Notes: generated from the sequence alone by a model not told the origin. A stretch of DNA of 64,000 bases from Christensenella sp. UBA2853 (GCA_002350845.1 DEFL01000005.1:54002-118001), one strand, 5' to 3'. Positions 1 to 8,890 are shown, counted from the first letter of the stretch. A program made the numbers and translations.

Positions 1-2787
1 ACACAGCCTGCTGCACCTGCAGCCCCCGGCGAAGAAGCCGCTGTCTACTTCGGCACATGGAAAGCCACAGAAATCCGGATCGGTGACAACACCTATCCGG
101 CGGCTGATTTCGGGCTGGATGTCTCCATGACGCTCAGCGAAGATGGCACCTACACGCTTGCCAGTACCAGCGAAAAACCGCAGACTGGACGCTGGACAGT
201 CAACAATACCGGCGTATCCCTCGGCATCCTGCAGCTCACGCCTCAGGAAGACGGGACACTGTTCACCACTATCGAGGATATGGGCCTTGTCTTTACCCAT
301 GAAGCCTCTGCCACACCTGAGCCTGAACCTGCCCCCACGCAGGAACCCGAACCTGAACCCATTCCCACGCAGGAACCCGATCCAGTTCCTGCACCCGCGG
401 AAAATGCAGGCGAGCCGTACATCGGCACCTGGCAGGTGGCAACCGTGACCATGGGTGACACCACCTATCACGCTGCGGATCTCGGCCTTTCCGTGACCAT
501 GACGATCAACCCCGACGGAACCTGTGCCTCCACTGATCCGGAAACCGGAGAAGAAACGCCCGGTGTCTGGAGTCTGACCGAGGATGGTGCCATTATCGAC
601 GGACAGCCTGTTTCTCTGCAGGAAGACGGTTCACTGCTCGCGGAAGGCGACGGCATGAGCATGACCCTCGTCCGCGCAGACGGTACGCAGCCGGATGCGC
701 CTGCAGCCCCCGGTGAAGAAGCCGCTGTCTACTTTGGTGCATGGAAAGCCACAGAAATCCGCATCGGCGACAATACCTATCCGGCTGCTGATTTCGGACT
801 GGATGCTTCGATAACGCTCAGCGAAGATGGCACTTATACGCTTGCCAGTGCCAGTGAAAAACCGCAGACCGGTCGCTGGACAGCCAATGATACAGGTGTA
901 TCCCTCGGTATCCTGCAGCTCACGCTTCAGGAAGACGGCACACTGTTCACCGCTCTTGAGGATATGGGCCTTGTCTTCACTCATGAAGGGGCCTCCCTCC
1001 CTGAACCGGTTCCCACCCAGGAACCCGAACCGGAACCCACCCCCACTCAGGAGCCCGAGCCTGAACCTGTTCCCTCTCAGGAACCCGAGCCGGTTCCTGC
1101 ACCCGTGGAAAATGCCAGCGAACCATACATTGGCACCTGGCAGGTGGCCACCATTACGATGGGCGGCAGCACTTATCATGCTGCGGATCTCGGTCTCTCC
1201 GTCACCATGATCATCAATCCCGACGGAACCTGTGTCTCCACCGATCCTGAAACCGGCGAAGAAACGCCCGGTGTCTGGAGTCTGACCGAGGACGGAGCCA
1301 TCATCGACGGACAGCCTGTTTCTCTGCAGGAAGACGGTTCACTGCTCACTGAAGGCGACGGGATGAGCATGACGCTCGTCCGCGCAGACGGTACGAAGCC
1401 TGATGCGCCGGCAGTCCCTGGCGAAGAAGCCGCCGTCTACTTTGGCACATGGAAAGCCACAGAAATCCGCATCGGTGACAACACCTATCCGGCCGCTGAT
1501 TTCGGACTGGATGTCTCCATGATGCTCGCTGAAGACGGTTCCTATACCCTTTCCAGTGCCAGTGAGGCACCGCAGACCGGACGATGGACCGTGAATGAAA
1601 CCGGCATATCCCTCGGCATCCTGCAGCTCACACTTCAGGAAGACGGCACGCTGTTCACTGCGCTCGAAGATATGGGCCTCGTCTTCACCCATGAAGGCGC
1701 TTCCCAGCCTGTGCCCGAACCCGTGCCTACACAGGAGCCTGAACCGGAACCTGTTCCCACTCAGGAGCCTGAACCGGAACCCATGCCCACCAGGGAACCC
1801 AGACCGACCGGCATTCCGATTGGTTCACCTTTGGATTATGTCGGCACATGGCGGGCCGTTACAGTTCAGCTTGGCGACCAGTCTTATTCCGCTGAGAGCT
1901 TCGGGTATGAGTGCACCCTGATTCTCCGTGAAGACGGAACATATGAACTGACCTATCCCGACAGTGAGCCCCTGTCCGGCAGCTGGACACTGGATGCAGA
2001 CGGCATTCATGCATCTGACTATGATTTCATTCCCCAGGAAGACCAGACCCTGTGTGCTTCACAGCCCGGAACATCCATCTATTTCGCGCTTCAGGAGCCG
2101 GAACCGGAGCCCACGGTGGATCTCAGCGCATTTGCCGGTGAATGGACAGCTGTCTATGTCTCTTCCGGCATCTTCAAAGGCAACCCCAGAGAACTCTGGC
2201 ATCTGGAAATCACCCTCACTCTGCGCCAGGACGGAACCGGAGAGCTGGACTACGCAGGTTCCGATGGCGGCAGACAGTGGTGGTGGGATCCGGAGACCGA
2301 ATGTGCTTATTACGGGGACGCTGCAGAAGCTTCCCCCATCCAGATTGATGAAAACGGTTTCCTCCATTATGGTTCCGAAACAACCGGCATCATGATTTTC
2401 AGCAAAGACCCCGATGCGGTGTGGAATCCGGGCGGAACAGTCATCACCATGACCACGCAGCCTTCCCAAACCCCTGAACCGGCTGTACCGTCCGGCAGCA
2501 GCAAGTATCTGGAGAAAAAATATATTGCTGTTTCTGCCAATGTCGGCGGCTTCGTGATGGATGCCTCAAGGCTTGGCGGCGAATACTCCGTCACCTTCCA
2601 TGCAGACGGCACGGCGACCTTTGTCATGACCGGTCAGGAAGCCCCGGGACTGAAATGGACCATGTCGGGCGATGATTTCGTCATTGATTACTTTGGTGCC
2701 GGTGAAATGAGATTCACTCCGGATGCGGATGGACTCAAACTGAATTTCTTCGATTCCATGATCATCACCATGGTACCTGAGTCTTAA
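1..2787 (+). CDS. Repetitive lipocalin-like surface protein (5' end outside window)
   Basis: The frame is open from base 1, so the gene starts before the window; 928 residues are visible. It is built from beta-rich modules of about 85-90 residues. Module A (G-W-K-A-T-E-I-R-I-G-D-N-T-Y) and module B (Y-I-G-T-W-Q-V-A-T) alternate and are joined by Pro-Glu-rich linkers such as PEPEPVPTQEPEPEP. Three A and two B copies are followed by three more divergent modules and then the stop. Each module begins with G-x-W and contains a D-G-T turn, the pattern of lipocalin-like beta-barrel domains. No signal peptide, sorting motif or enzyme signature is visible in this part. Extracellular location and ligand binding are inferences from the architecture. 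It is followed by a convergent hairpin terminator. Confidence 0.75.
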   Translation, partial: TQPAAPAAPGEEAAVYFGTWKATEIRIGDNTYPAADFGLDVSMTLSEDGTYTLASTSEKPQTGRWTVNNTGVSLGILQLTPQEDGTLFTTIEDMGLVFTHEASATPEPEPAPTQEPEPEPIPTQEPDPVPAPAENAGEPYIGTWQVATVTMGDTTYHAADLGLSVTMTINPDGTCASTDPETGEETPGVWSLTEDGAIIDGQPVSLQEDGSLLAEGDGMSMTLVRADGTQPDAPAAPGEEAAVYFGAWKATEIRIGDNTYPAADFGLDASITLSEDGTYTLASASEKPQTGRWTANDTGVSLGILQLTLQEDGTLFTALEDMGLVFTHEGASLPEPVPTQEPEPEPTPTQEPEPEPVPSQEPEPVPAPVENASEPYIGTWQVATITMGGSTYHAADLGLSVTMIINPDGTCVSTDPETGEETPGVWSLTEDGAIIDGQPVSLQEDGSLLTEGDGMSMTLVRADGTKPDAPAVPGEEAAVYFGTWKATEIRIGDNTYPAADFGLDVSMMLAEDGSYTLSSASEAPQTGRWTVNETGISLGILQLTLQEDGTLFTALEDMGLVFTHEGASQPVPEPVPTQEPEPEPVPTQEPEPEPMPTREPRPTGIPIGSPLDYVGTWRAVTVQLGDQSYSAESFGYECTLILREDGTYELTYPDSEPLSGSWTLDADGIHASDYDFIPQEDQTLCASQPGTSIYFALQEPEPEPTVDLSAFAGEWTAVYVSSGIFKGNPRELWHLEITLTLRQDGTGELDYAGSDGGRQWWWDPETECAYYGDAAEASPIQIDENGFLHYGSETTGIMIFSKDPDAVWNPGGTVITMTTQPSQTPEPAVPSGSSKYLEKKYIAVSANVGGFVMDASRLGGEYSVTFHADGTATFVMTGQEAPGLKWTMSGDDFVIDYFGAGEMRFTPDADGLKLNFFDSMIITMVPES

Positions 2788-2805
2788 ATGAGCTGCAGAC
2801 AATAC

Positions 2806-2836
2806 GGAGCCCCGGGAATATCTTTCCCGGGGCCCC
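2806..2836. terminator. Hairpin between convergent genes
   Basis: A perfect 10-bp stem (GCCCCGGGAA at 2809-2818, TTCCCGGGGC at 2824-2833) lies between the stop of the repeat protein and the stop of the convergent esterase. The T-tract on the plus side is weak, so efficiency is uncertain. It probably serves both strands. Confidence 0.6.
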
Positions 2837-2842
2837 ATTTCT

Positions 2843-3808
2843 TTATGCCTGATGAACAAGCCGGTCCAGGATGAACTGCCATTCATCCTCCACAAATTCG
2901 TGTCCTCCGTGCGTCAGATGATACACCGGCTCCATGCCGTACAGCGCAAAGACATGCTCCGCGCCGTGCACCGACTTTTCTTCTGCCTGTGCATCACAGT
3001 AAGGATCCCGATCCCGGCTCAGCACCAGCAGCTTCGCCGGTGCCACAAGGGAAAGCAGGCATTCCTGATCCACCGGCAGCTCTTCCACCCGTTCAGCATA
3101 GGATGACAGCTGATCGGAAAACCACCACGGAAAATGCCTTGTGATTTCCCGCACGTTTTCCATACCCTTCGGGATGGACCGGAAGCAGGATGCACCGCAG
3201 CATCCGGAGTGTACAGCACTGCAGCTGTCAAACACAGGATACGCTGCGGCAGCCCACAGGGCCGCCTTCCCGCCGCGTGAATGTCCCACCAGATGAACAG
3301 CCTGTACTCGCGCGTCACGCTTCAATGCGCGCGCAGCCTCTGCCAGAGCCTAGGCCCATACTGCCAGCGCGCCGCATCGTGTCTCGTCAAAATCATTTCG
3401 TCCCCGCCAGGATGCATACACCCCGCCCTGCCGGCACGAAGGAATGTCCGGCGCAGCGGAATGCACCTCAATCCAGGCAAGTGCCGCACCATTGGCATGG
3501 ATCAGCGCTTTGGGAAGCATGGCAGAGGGCTGTCTGTATAAAAGCGGAATCAGCATCACAGGAACCGCCTGACCGCCTTCAGGAAATGAAACAAACAGGT
3601 CAAGAGAAACATCTTCTCCTGTCAGCTCCCAGATTTCTTCCCCGTTTATTCCCTGCCGGACGGTTCCTTTCCGGAGATGATAGTGCTCCGGAACACACCC
3701 GTAGACCTGTTCTGCATACACTCTGCGGACAGAAGCTGCCGCCTCCTCCCATGCATTGACAGAAGTACAGTTCAGGATCTCCTCCCGCAGTGCCTCATAC
3801 GTTCCCAT
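2843..3808 (-). pseudogene. Alpha/beta-hydrolase (acetyl-esterase-like), interrupted by an in-frame TAG
   Basis: The gene starts at ATG 3808, preceded by AGAGGA. It runs in a single frame except for a TAG at 3352-3350, after the residues ALAVWA. Reading through the TAG, the frame continues to GHSRGGKAA (the nucleophile serine elbow) and to THGGHEF (probable catalytic His), giving 321 residues including the TAG position. The same frame on both sides, and the usual W-A-W-x-L context before the elbow in related esterases, suggest a TGG to TAG change at a Trp codon. smpB in this window ends in TAG, so TAG is a normal stop here. As written, the product would be about 152 residues without the nucleophile. 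A sequencing error is an alternative. Confidence 0.75.
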
Positions 3809-3909
3809 GCTCAGTCCTCTTTTCTGTTCTTTTCGTTGACTGACCAAGATCATACACGTGCCGGGAATGAAATGCAAGGCGTCCGGGCCCGCTTTCCCGC
3901 ACAATCAAG

Positions 3910-3937
3910 TTGACATGGCAAAGAAAAGCAGTATAAT
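3910..3937 (+). promoter_or_regulatory. Consensus vegetative promoter for nagB
   Basis: TTGACA at 3910-3915 and TATAAT at 3932-3937 are separated by 16 bp. Both hexamers are perfect matches to the sigma-A consensus. The nagB start lies about 107 bp downstream, leaving room for the operator at 3992-4017 in the leader. Confidence 0.85.
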
Positions 3938-3991
3938 AATACATGTCGTTTCTCTTTCCAATAATTTCAACAATTTTCCATATTTTTAAAT

Positions 3992-4017
3992 GATACAAGT
4001 TGGATACAACCTGTATC
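3992..4017 (+). promoter_or_regulatory. Palindromic operator candidate in the nagB leader
   Basis: GATACAAGTTG (3992-4002), a 4-bp spacer, then CAACCTGTATC (4007-4017) form 11-bp inverted arms with one mismatch. The site is downstream of a perfect promoter and upstream of nagB. This is the arrangement expected for repression by an amino-sugar-responsive regulator of the GntR type (NagR/DasR), but no such regulator gene is in the window. Confidence 0.55.
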
Positions 4018-4043
4018 GACCATGCATGAAAGAAGAGGTTCAT

Positions 4044-4769
4044 ATGCGTATCTGTGTGTTTGACACTGCCCAGCAGGCCTGCAAGGCTGCAGCCGCCATG
4101 ATTGCGTCTCAGGTCATCCGGAAACCCAACAGTGTACTCGGACTGGCAACCGGTTCCTCCCCCATTCCCGCCTATCAGGAACTCATCCGCCTCTACAGAG
4201 AAGGAATTCTCGACTTCTCCGAAACGATCACATACAACCTCGATGAATATGTCGGTCTGACTGAGCAGCATCCGTGTTCTTATCACTTTTTTATGCAGGA
4301 TCAGCTGTTTGATCACATCAACATCCGCAAAGAAAACACCCATGTGCCGGACGGCCATTCCGAGCATCTGGATGAAACTGCCCGTGCCTATGATGAAGCC
4401 ATCTGCGCAGCCGGCGGTATTGATATGCAGCTCCTGGGCATCGGTCGGAACGGCCATATCGGTTTTAACGAACCCGGCAGCCAGTTTATCTACGGATGTC
4501 ATGTCGTCAATCTTTCCCAGAGCACCATTGAGGCCAATACGCGTTTCTTTGATTCTGAAAAGGATGTGCCGCGTCAGGCCATCTCCCTGGGCATCGGCTC
4601 CATTATGCAGGCAAAAACTGTTCTGCTCATTGCAACCGGCAAGGACAAGGCACAGGCTGTTCATGACAGCATTCTGGGAGATGTCACGCCGCAGGTGCAG
4701 GCTTCCATTCTCCGGACCCATCCCGAGGCCATTTTCTTCCTTGACCGTGATGCAGCCGCACTCCTGTAA
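4044..4769 (+). CDS. nagB: Glucosamine-6-phosphate deaminase
   Basis: The 241-residue protein deaminates and isomerises glucosamine-6-phosphate to fructose-6-phosphate and ammonia, feeding amino sugars into glycolysis in the cytoplasm. Family signatures are visible: LATGSSPIPAYQEL (phosphate loop), TYNLDEYVGL with the catalytic Asp, and IGRNGHIGFNEPG with the catalytic His. The length matches the short bacillary NagB proteins. ATG 4044 was chosen over the in-frame ATG at 3990 because AGAAGAGG precedes it and the upstream stretch overlaps the operator palindrome. The gene is monocistronic, with its own promoter, operator and terminator. nagA is not in the window. Confidence 0.95.
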   Translation: MRICVFDTAQQACKAAAAMIASQVIRKPNSVLGLATGSSPIPAYQELIRLYREGILDFSETITYNLDEYVGLTEQHPCSYHFFMQDQLFDHINIRKENTHVPDGHSEHLDETARAYDEAICAAGGIDMQLLGIGRNGHIGFNEPGSQFIYGCHVVNLSQSTIEANTRFFDSEKDVPRQAISLGIGSIMQAKTVLLIATGKDKAQAVHDSILGDVTPQVQASILRTHPEAIFFLDRDAAALL

Positions 4770-4794
4770 GCACGTTTCCTTTGATTCTCTGAAG

Positions 4795-4821
4795 CGGACA
4801 GACGCGTTCTGTCCGTTTTTT
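4795..4821 (+). terminator. Rho-independent terminator of nagB
   Basis: A perfect 8-bp stem, CGGACAGA / TCTGTCCG, with a 5-nt loop is followed by six T residues. Confidence 0.9.
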
Positions 4822-4947
4822 CCGTGTTTCCATATGTGATATTTACTATGAAAATTCACGAATTCACTTTCTTGGTTATATAAAACGTGGTATAGTATTC
4901 GGAGAATTGACTGAATCAGACCCATCCGGAAAGGTCTTGAACCCTGT

Positions 4948-6108
4948 ATGAAGCCATATCTGCGTCAGGAACGGATCTGGAAAACGCTGTGTTTTCTCTT
5001 CCATCCGCTTCTCAAGCGAAAAATGCATGTTGAGGCTGAGCCACTCCCCGATATCTCCCCGGTATTCCTCATCTGCAACCATGTCACCAACCTGGATCCG
5101 CTGCTGCTCAGCCTGTCTTCACCCCGAAGACTGCTGATCTACGTGGCCAGTGAAAACATTCTTCGCAACAGTCCGCTTCTGCGCCGTCTTCTCTACTGGG
5201 CGCTTTCGCCGATCTCCCGCCGCAAAGGTGCAAGTGCTGTGGATACATGTCGAAAAATCGTCAGAACCCTCCGCAGCGGAAAAAGCGTCTGTCTCTTCGC
5301 GGAAGGTGAAACGACCTGGAACGGAAAGACCGGGCCCGTCAAGCCCGGGACAGATGTGCTGGTTCGCGCATCCGGTGCTCCCCTGGTCACCTACTGCTTC
5401 GAGGGCGGCTACTGTACTTCTCCCCGCTGGGGCCGTGGACTGCGCCGCGGAAAGATGAGAGGACATGTCACCGGCATCTATTCCGCGGATCAGATTCGGG
5501 CCATGTCGGATGAAACACTGCGTTCTGTCATTGACAGCGGCATCCGGGAAGATGCCTTCCTGCGTCAGCATCAGGAGCATGTGGCCTACCATGGAAAGCA
5601 CATGATGGATCAGGCGGAGGTTCTCCTGTTTTTATGCCCGCAGTGCCACAGGACAGGCACACTTCGCGGAAGCAACAGACAGGTTTCCTGTCCCTGCGGT
5701 TTTTCTGTGACCTTTGACGAGTGCATGCTCCCCTCCGATCCTTCGCCGTTTCCCGATCTGTGCGCCTGGGATGAGTGGCAGACTTCCGCCTTTGCGGAAA
5801 TGATTGCCGAAAACAAAGTCCGGGAAATCCATGATGATCAGGAGAAACTGCTTCTCTTTGAGATACAGCCTGACAACACCATGCACCTGGCTTCTCAGGG
5901 CGGCATCTCCATGAACCGTCACGAGATGGTCATCGGATCGATGCATTTTTCGCTCTCTGAGGTCACGGACATTGCCCTTCTGCAGAACCGCAAAGCCGCT
6001 TTCAGCTGCCAGGACCGTTACTATGAACTCCAGTCCCCCAGCCCGCTCTGCCTGAGAAAGTACCGTCTCCTCTGGCAGTGTGTGACACACCCTGCTGATC
6101 AAACTTGA
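4948..6108 (+). CDS. PlsC-like 1-acylglycerol-phosphate acyltransferase with C-terminal zinc ribbon
   Basis: The 386-residue protein carries acyltransferase motif I as NHVTNLD (H-x4-D, about residues 47-53) and a FAEGETTWNG block (motif III, E-G-x-T) about 75-80 residues later. These are the acyl-acceptor and catalytic signatures of the lysophosphatidate acyltransferase (PlsC) superfamily. After about residue 230 there is a CPQC...CPCG Cys cluster that looks like a zinc ribbon, then a C-terminal domain of unknown role. Standard PlsC is about 200-250 residues, so the ribbon and tail are an extension. The substrate is not determinable. The GltS-like gene follows after 13 bp, so the two are probably cotranscribed. 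The ribosome-binding site (GGAAAGG) is rather far from the ATG. Confidence 0.8.
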   Translation: MKPYLRQERIWKTLCFLFHPLLKRKMHVEAEPLPDISPVFLICNHVTNLDPLLLSLSSPRRLLIYVASENILRNSPLLRRLLYWALSPISRRKGASAVDTCRKIVRTLRSGKSVCLFAEGETTWNGKTGPVKPGTDVLVRASGAPLVTYCFEGGYCTSPRWGRGLRRGKMRGHVTGIYSADQIRAMSDETLRSVIDSGIREDAFLRQHQEHVAYHGKHMMDQAEVLLFLCPQCHRTGTLRGSNRQVSCPCGFSVTFDECMLPSDPSPFPDLCAWDEWQTSAFAEMIAENKVREIHDDQEKLLLFEIQPDNTMHLASQGGISMNRHEMVIGSMHFSLSEVTDIALLQNRKAAFSCQDRYYELQSPSPLCLRKYRLLWQCVTHPADQT

Positions 6109-6121
6109 AAAGAGGTTCATT

Positions 6122-7522
6122 ATGGACTATTCTGCCGCCAATTCAGGAATGTGGTCTCTGATCATTACCCTGGGACTCCTGGCCCTTGCGCTCGGTATCT
6201 CCCTGATTCTCCGTGCTAAGATTCCCGCCATCCGCCGCATGATGATGCCGACCGCTGTGCTCGCCGGCTTTATCCTCCTGTTTTTCAAGGAAGTCCATCT
6301 GATCGAACTGAATACTGATATTCTGGAAATGCTGGTCTATCATACGATCGCCATGGGATTTATTGCCATGTCCCTGCGCAAGGCACTGCGCCCCAAAGGG
6401 GATGACGGAAAACGCACAGGGCAGCTGACCGGTCTGAAATCCGGTGCGATCATCGTCGGCACCTATCTCGTCCAGGCCTTCGTCGGTCTGGTGATCTCCA
6501 TGACGCTGGCCTCTTTCATGCCCCGCGTCTTCCAGGCTTCCGGCCTTCTGCTCCCCATGGGCTTCGGGCAGGGACCCGGACAGGCCAACAACATCGGATC
6601 CACCTATGAAAGCATGGGGTTTGTGGGCGGCCGCAGCTATGGCCTGGCCATCGCAGCCGCAGGCTACCTCTGTGCCTGCACCGTCGGTGTTCTGATTCTC
6701 CATCGCTGGTCGCGCAATCCGCTGCCTTCCACCTACAGGAAATCGGAATACCTCCCGGCCGAGAGCGGCGTGAGCATGTTTCAGTCTCCCGATGAAATTC
6801 CCGTCTCGGATTCCATTGACCGTTTCTCGGTCCAGTTCATCCTGGTCCTTGGCGTTTATCTCCTCACCTACCTGGTCACCTTCGGCCTGACCTCACTGAT
6901 CACAGCCATCTCCCCCGGGCTTGGCAATACCGTGAATACCCTTCTCTGGGGCTTTAACTTCATTATTGGTTCCGCCCTTGCGATGCTTGTGGGAAAAGTG
7001 CTGGACAAGCTGCATGATCTCGGCGTTTCAAAACGCCAGTACAGGAACAATTATCTTCTCAATCGGCTTTCCGGACTCTTCTTTGACCTCATGATCACCG
7101 CAGGCATTGCCTCGATTTCCATTCAGGATATTTCCGGTCTCTGGATTCCTTTCATCCTCTCTGTCGTGCTCGGTGCGGTGTGCACATGGGTTTTCCTGAA
7201 ATGGGCCAGCCGCCACGCCTACCCGGATTACCAGCGTGAAGGTCTCATTTCCATGTATGGCATGCTGACAGGCACCATCGGGTCCGGCATCCTCCTGCTG
7301 CGTGAAATCGATCCCGGTCTGGATACACCGGCTGCAAACAACCTGATCATCGGGTCCTCCTACGGGATTGTCCTGGGCGCCCCCATGCTGATCTTTGTCT
7401 CCCTGGCTGCCCGTTCCACGGTAATGTGCCTGATCACATTTGCCATGATTATCGTCTACTGGTGTGCTCTGTCTCTGATTATCCGCAGGCCTGAAGGCGG
7501 CAAAAAACGACACAGGAAATAA
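6122..7522 (+). CDS. Sodium/glutamate symporter, GltS family
   Basis: A 466-residue polytopic membrane protein. The block GFGQGPGQANNIGSTYE followed by GGRSYGLAIAAAGY near residues 142-182 and the mirrored second half (TGTIGSGILLLREIDP) are typical of the GltS family, which imports glutamate with Na+. It starts at ATG 6122, preceded by AAGAGG. Na+ coupling fits the adjacent Mrp-like Na+/H+ antiporter operon, which could restore the sodium gradient, though the two are separated by a terminator and a promoter. The exact substrate (glutamate or another carboxylate) is an inference from the family. Confidence 0.85.
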   Translation: MDYSAANSGMWSLIITLGLLALALGISLILRAKIPAIRRMMMPTAVLAGFILLFFKEVHLIELNTDILEMLVYHTIAMGFIAMSLRKALRPKGDDGKRTGQLTGLKSGAIIVGTYLVQAFVGLVISMTLASFMPRVFQASGLLLPMGFGQGPGQANNIGSTYESMGFVGGRSYGLAIAAAGYLCACTVGVLILHRWSRNPLPSTYRKSEYLPAESGVSMFQSPDEIPVSDSIDRFSVQFILVLGVYLLTYLVTFGLTSLITAISPGLGNTVNTLLWGFNFIIGSALAMLVGKVLDKLHDLGVSKRQYRNNYLLNRLSGLFFDLMITAGIASISIQDISGLWIPFILSVVLGAVCTWVFLKWASRHAYPDYQREGLISMYGMLTGTIGSGILLLREIDPGLDTPAANNLIIGSSYGIVLGAPMLIFVSLAARSTVMCLITFAMIIVYWCALSLIIRRPEGGKKRHRK

Positions 7523-7526
7523 TGAA

Positions 7527-7556
7527 GGGGTCTGGATGCGTTCCAGACCTCTTTTC
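7527..7556 (+). terminator. Rho-independent terminator after the GltS-like gene
   Basis: The stem GGTCTGGA (7529-7536) / TCCAGACC (7542-7549) has a 5-nt loop and extra G-U/G-C pairs at its base. A CTCTTTT tail follows. Confidence 0.85.
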
Positions 7557-7595
7557 CGTGTATCGTTCTTTCCGATTTTTAACCCCTTTCCCGCG

Positions 7596-7624
7596 TTGAC
7601 TTTTATATCCTGCAAGAGTAAACT
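7596..7624 (+). promoter_or_regulatory. Promoter of the Mrp/Mbh-like operon
   Basis: TTGACT (7596-7601), a 17-bp spacer and TAAACT (7619-7624) form a good sigma-A promoter. It lies between the upstream terminator and the first operon gene, with a leader of about 140 nt. The leader contains a short CTGAC/GTCAG hairpin followed by four T residues; whether that attenuates transcription is unknown. Confidence 0.7.
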
Positions 7625-7768
7625 TCTGTTGCTCTGACTGTATATGGTCAGCTTTTCTGCCCTTCAGGCATTGGTCCACTTCCATGTCTCTGCGGCAGAG
7701 CTTTTTGCTTTTATCCTTCCATGCTGATGGAATCTCAATACGCAAGCCCGCGCAAAGGGGAGGTCATC

Positions 7769-8233
7769 ATGTTTTTTGTTTTCGCCGCCTTATTCCTTGT
7801 CTTTTGCGGAAAGGTCACACTGGAAACCCTGCTGTTCGCCATCGGCATAGCAGCTTTCCTTTTCTGGTTCTGCTGCCGTCATCTGGGATACAGCCTTGAG
7901 AAGGAACGCCGTCTGTTCCTGCTCGCCCCCGGTCTCGGGGCGTATGTCTGTTTCCTTCTCAAGGAGATTTTCCTCGCCAACTGGCAGGTCCTTCATCTGA
8001 TCTACTCCGAAAAGGTCGAGGTCGAGCCCTGCATCGTTACATTCACAACGGACCTTCGTTCCTCATGGTTCAGGACGGCGCTGGCTGATTCCATCACGCT
8101 CACGCCGGGCACCATCTCCGTGAATCTTGAAGGCGACAGGCTGACCGTCCACTGTCTGGACGCATCCCTCTCGGAGGGCCTGAAAAACAGTGAATTTGAA
8201 AAACGCCTGAAACTGTTGGAGGAAAAAGCATGA
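7769..8233 (+). CDS. mrpE: Mrp antiporter subunit E (MrpE/MnhE, MbhA-like)
   Basis: A 154-residue membrane protein with N-terminal hydrophobic segments and a soluble C-terminal half. The segment TFTTDLRSSWFRTALADSITLTPGT, ending in TVHCLD, matches the MrpE family, the small accessory subunit of multisubunit Na+/H+ antiporters. ATG 7769 was chosen over an earlier in-frame ATG because it is preceded by AAAGGGGAGG. It is the first gene of the operon, and its stop overlaps the mrpF start by 4 bp (ATGA). Confidence 0.9.
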   Translation: MFFVFAALFLVFCGKVTLETLLFAIGIAAFLFWFCCRHLGYSLEKERRLFLLAPGLGAYVCFLLKEIFLANWQVLHLIYSEKVEVEPCIVTFTTDLRSSWFRTALADSITLTPGTISVNLEGDRLTVHCLDASLSEGLKNSEFEKRLKLLEEKA

Positions 8234-8574
8234 TTGAGAACGCTTACCGCCTGTTGTATACAGGTGTTTCCATCATTCTGGGCATTCTGATCCTTCTGTG
8301 CCTGATCCGGGCCGTCAAAGGTCCGCGGCCGGCCGACCGGATTGTCTGCATCAATATGATTTCCACCCAGGTCATTGTCCTGATCGCTGTCCTTTCCCTG
8401 ATGCTCCATGAGGGCTATCTCGCCGATGTCTCCCTGATTTATGCCATGGTTTCCTTCCTGGCGGTGGTGGTCATCTGCAGAATCTACGTCGGCACATATA
8501 CGCAGCATCACACGGGCGACATGAGCTCACTTTCAGATCACAAAGCCGTAAAGGAGGAAGAACCGCATGCTTGA
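8230..8574 (+). CDS. mrpF: Mrp antiporter subunit F (MrpF/MnhF, MbhB-like)
   Basis: A 114-residue protein with three hydrophobic segments and the family motif around GPRPADRIVCINM (residues about 31-43). MrpF is a small structural membrane subunit of the antiporter. It overlaps mrpE by 4 bp and mrpG by 8 bp, so translation is coupled. Confidence 0.9.
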   Translation: MIENAYRLLYTGVSIILGILILLCLIRAVKGPRPADRIVCINMISTQVIVLIAVLSLMLHEGYLADVSLIYAMVSFLAVVVICRIYVGTYTQHHTGDMSSLSDHKAVKEEEPHA

Positions 8575-8890
8575 CTGGATCCGTTTCCTGCTCACTTCCA
8601 TCTTTCTCCTTGGCGCGCTGGCAATCTTTGTCAGCCAGTTCATCGGCGTGCACCGATTCACCTATGTGCTCAACAGAATGCATGCCGCTGCCATGGGCGA
8701 CACACTCGGACTGCTGCTGGGCATTATCGGTGTCTGCATCAGTGCTTCCCAGCTGGATACCGTCATCAAGTTCATTCTGGTGATCCTCTTTATGTGGTTT
8801 GCAAGCCCTGTATCCAGCCATCTGATTTCCCGGCTGGAGTGGATCACCAACCCTGATATTGCGAAAGAAGCGGAGGTCAAAGAGCTGTGA
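8567..8890 (+). CDS. mrpG: Mrp antiporter subunit G (MrpG/MnhG, MbhC-like)
   Basis: A 107-residue membrane protein. The segment FVSQFIGVHRFTYVLNRMHAAAMGDTLG matches the MrpG family hallmark (R-x-P-D...R-x-H-A-x-x-x-x-D-T-x-G), although the usual P-D is diverged. The C-terminal TM segment ends in P-V-S-S-H-L, as in the family. It starts inside mrpF and overlaps the next gene through GTGA. Confidence 0.9.
   Translation: MLDWIRFLLTSIFLLGALAIFVSQFIGVHRFTYVLNRMHAAAMGDTLGLLLGIIGVCISASQLDTVIKFILVILFMWFASPVSSHLISRLEWITNPDIAKEAEVKEL

Noticed and set aside
300..1800. Repeats at the left edge as a CRISPR array or transposon ends
   Set aside because: The repeats are in-frame coding repeats for beta-rich modules and Pro-Glu linkers, not spaced short repeats.
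2843..3904. TAG read as a sense codon (recoding) in the esterase gene
   Set aside because: smpB in this window ends in TAG, no suppressor tRNA or recoding hairpin was seen, and a point mutation is simpler.
7640..7670. CTGAC/GTCAG hairpin in the antiporter operon leader as a riboswitch
   Set aside because: Only five pairs and no known riboswitch core around it.
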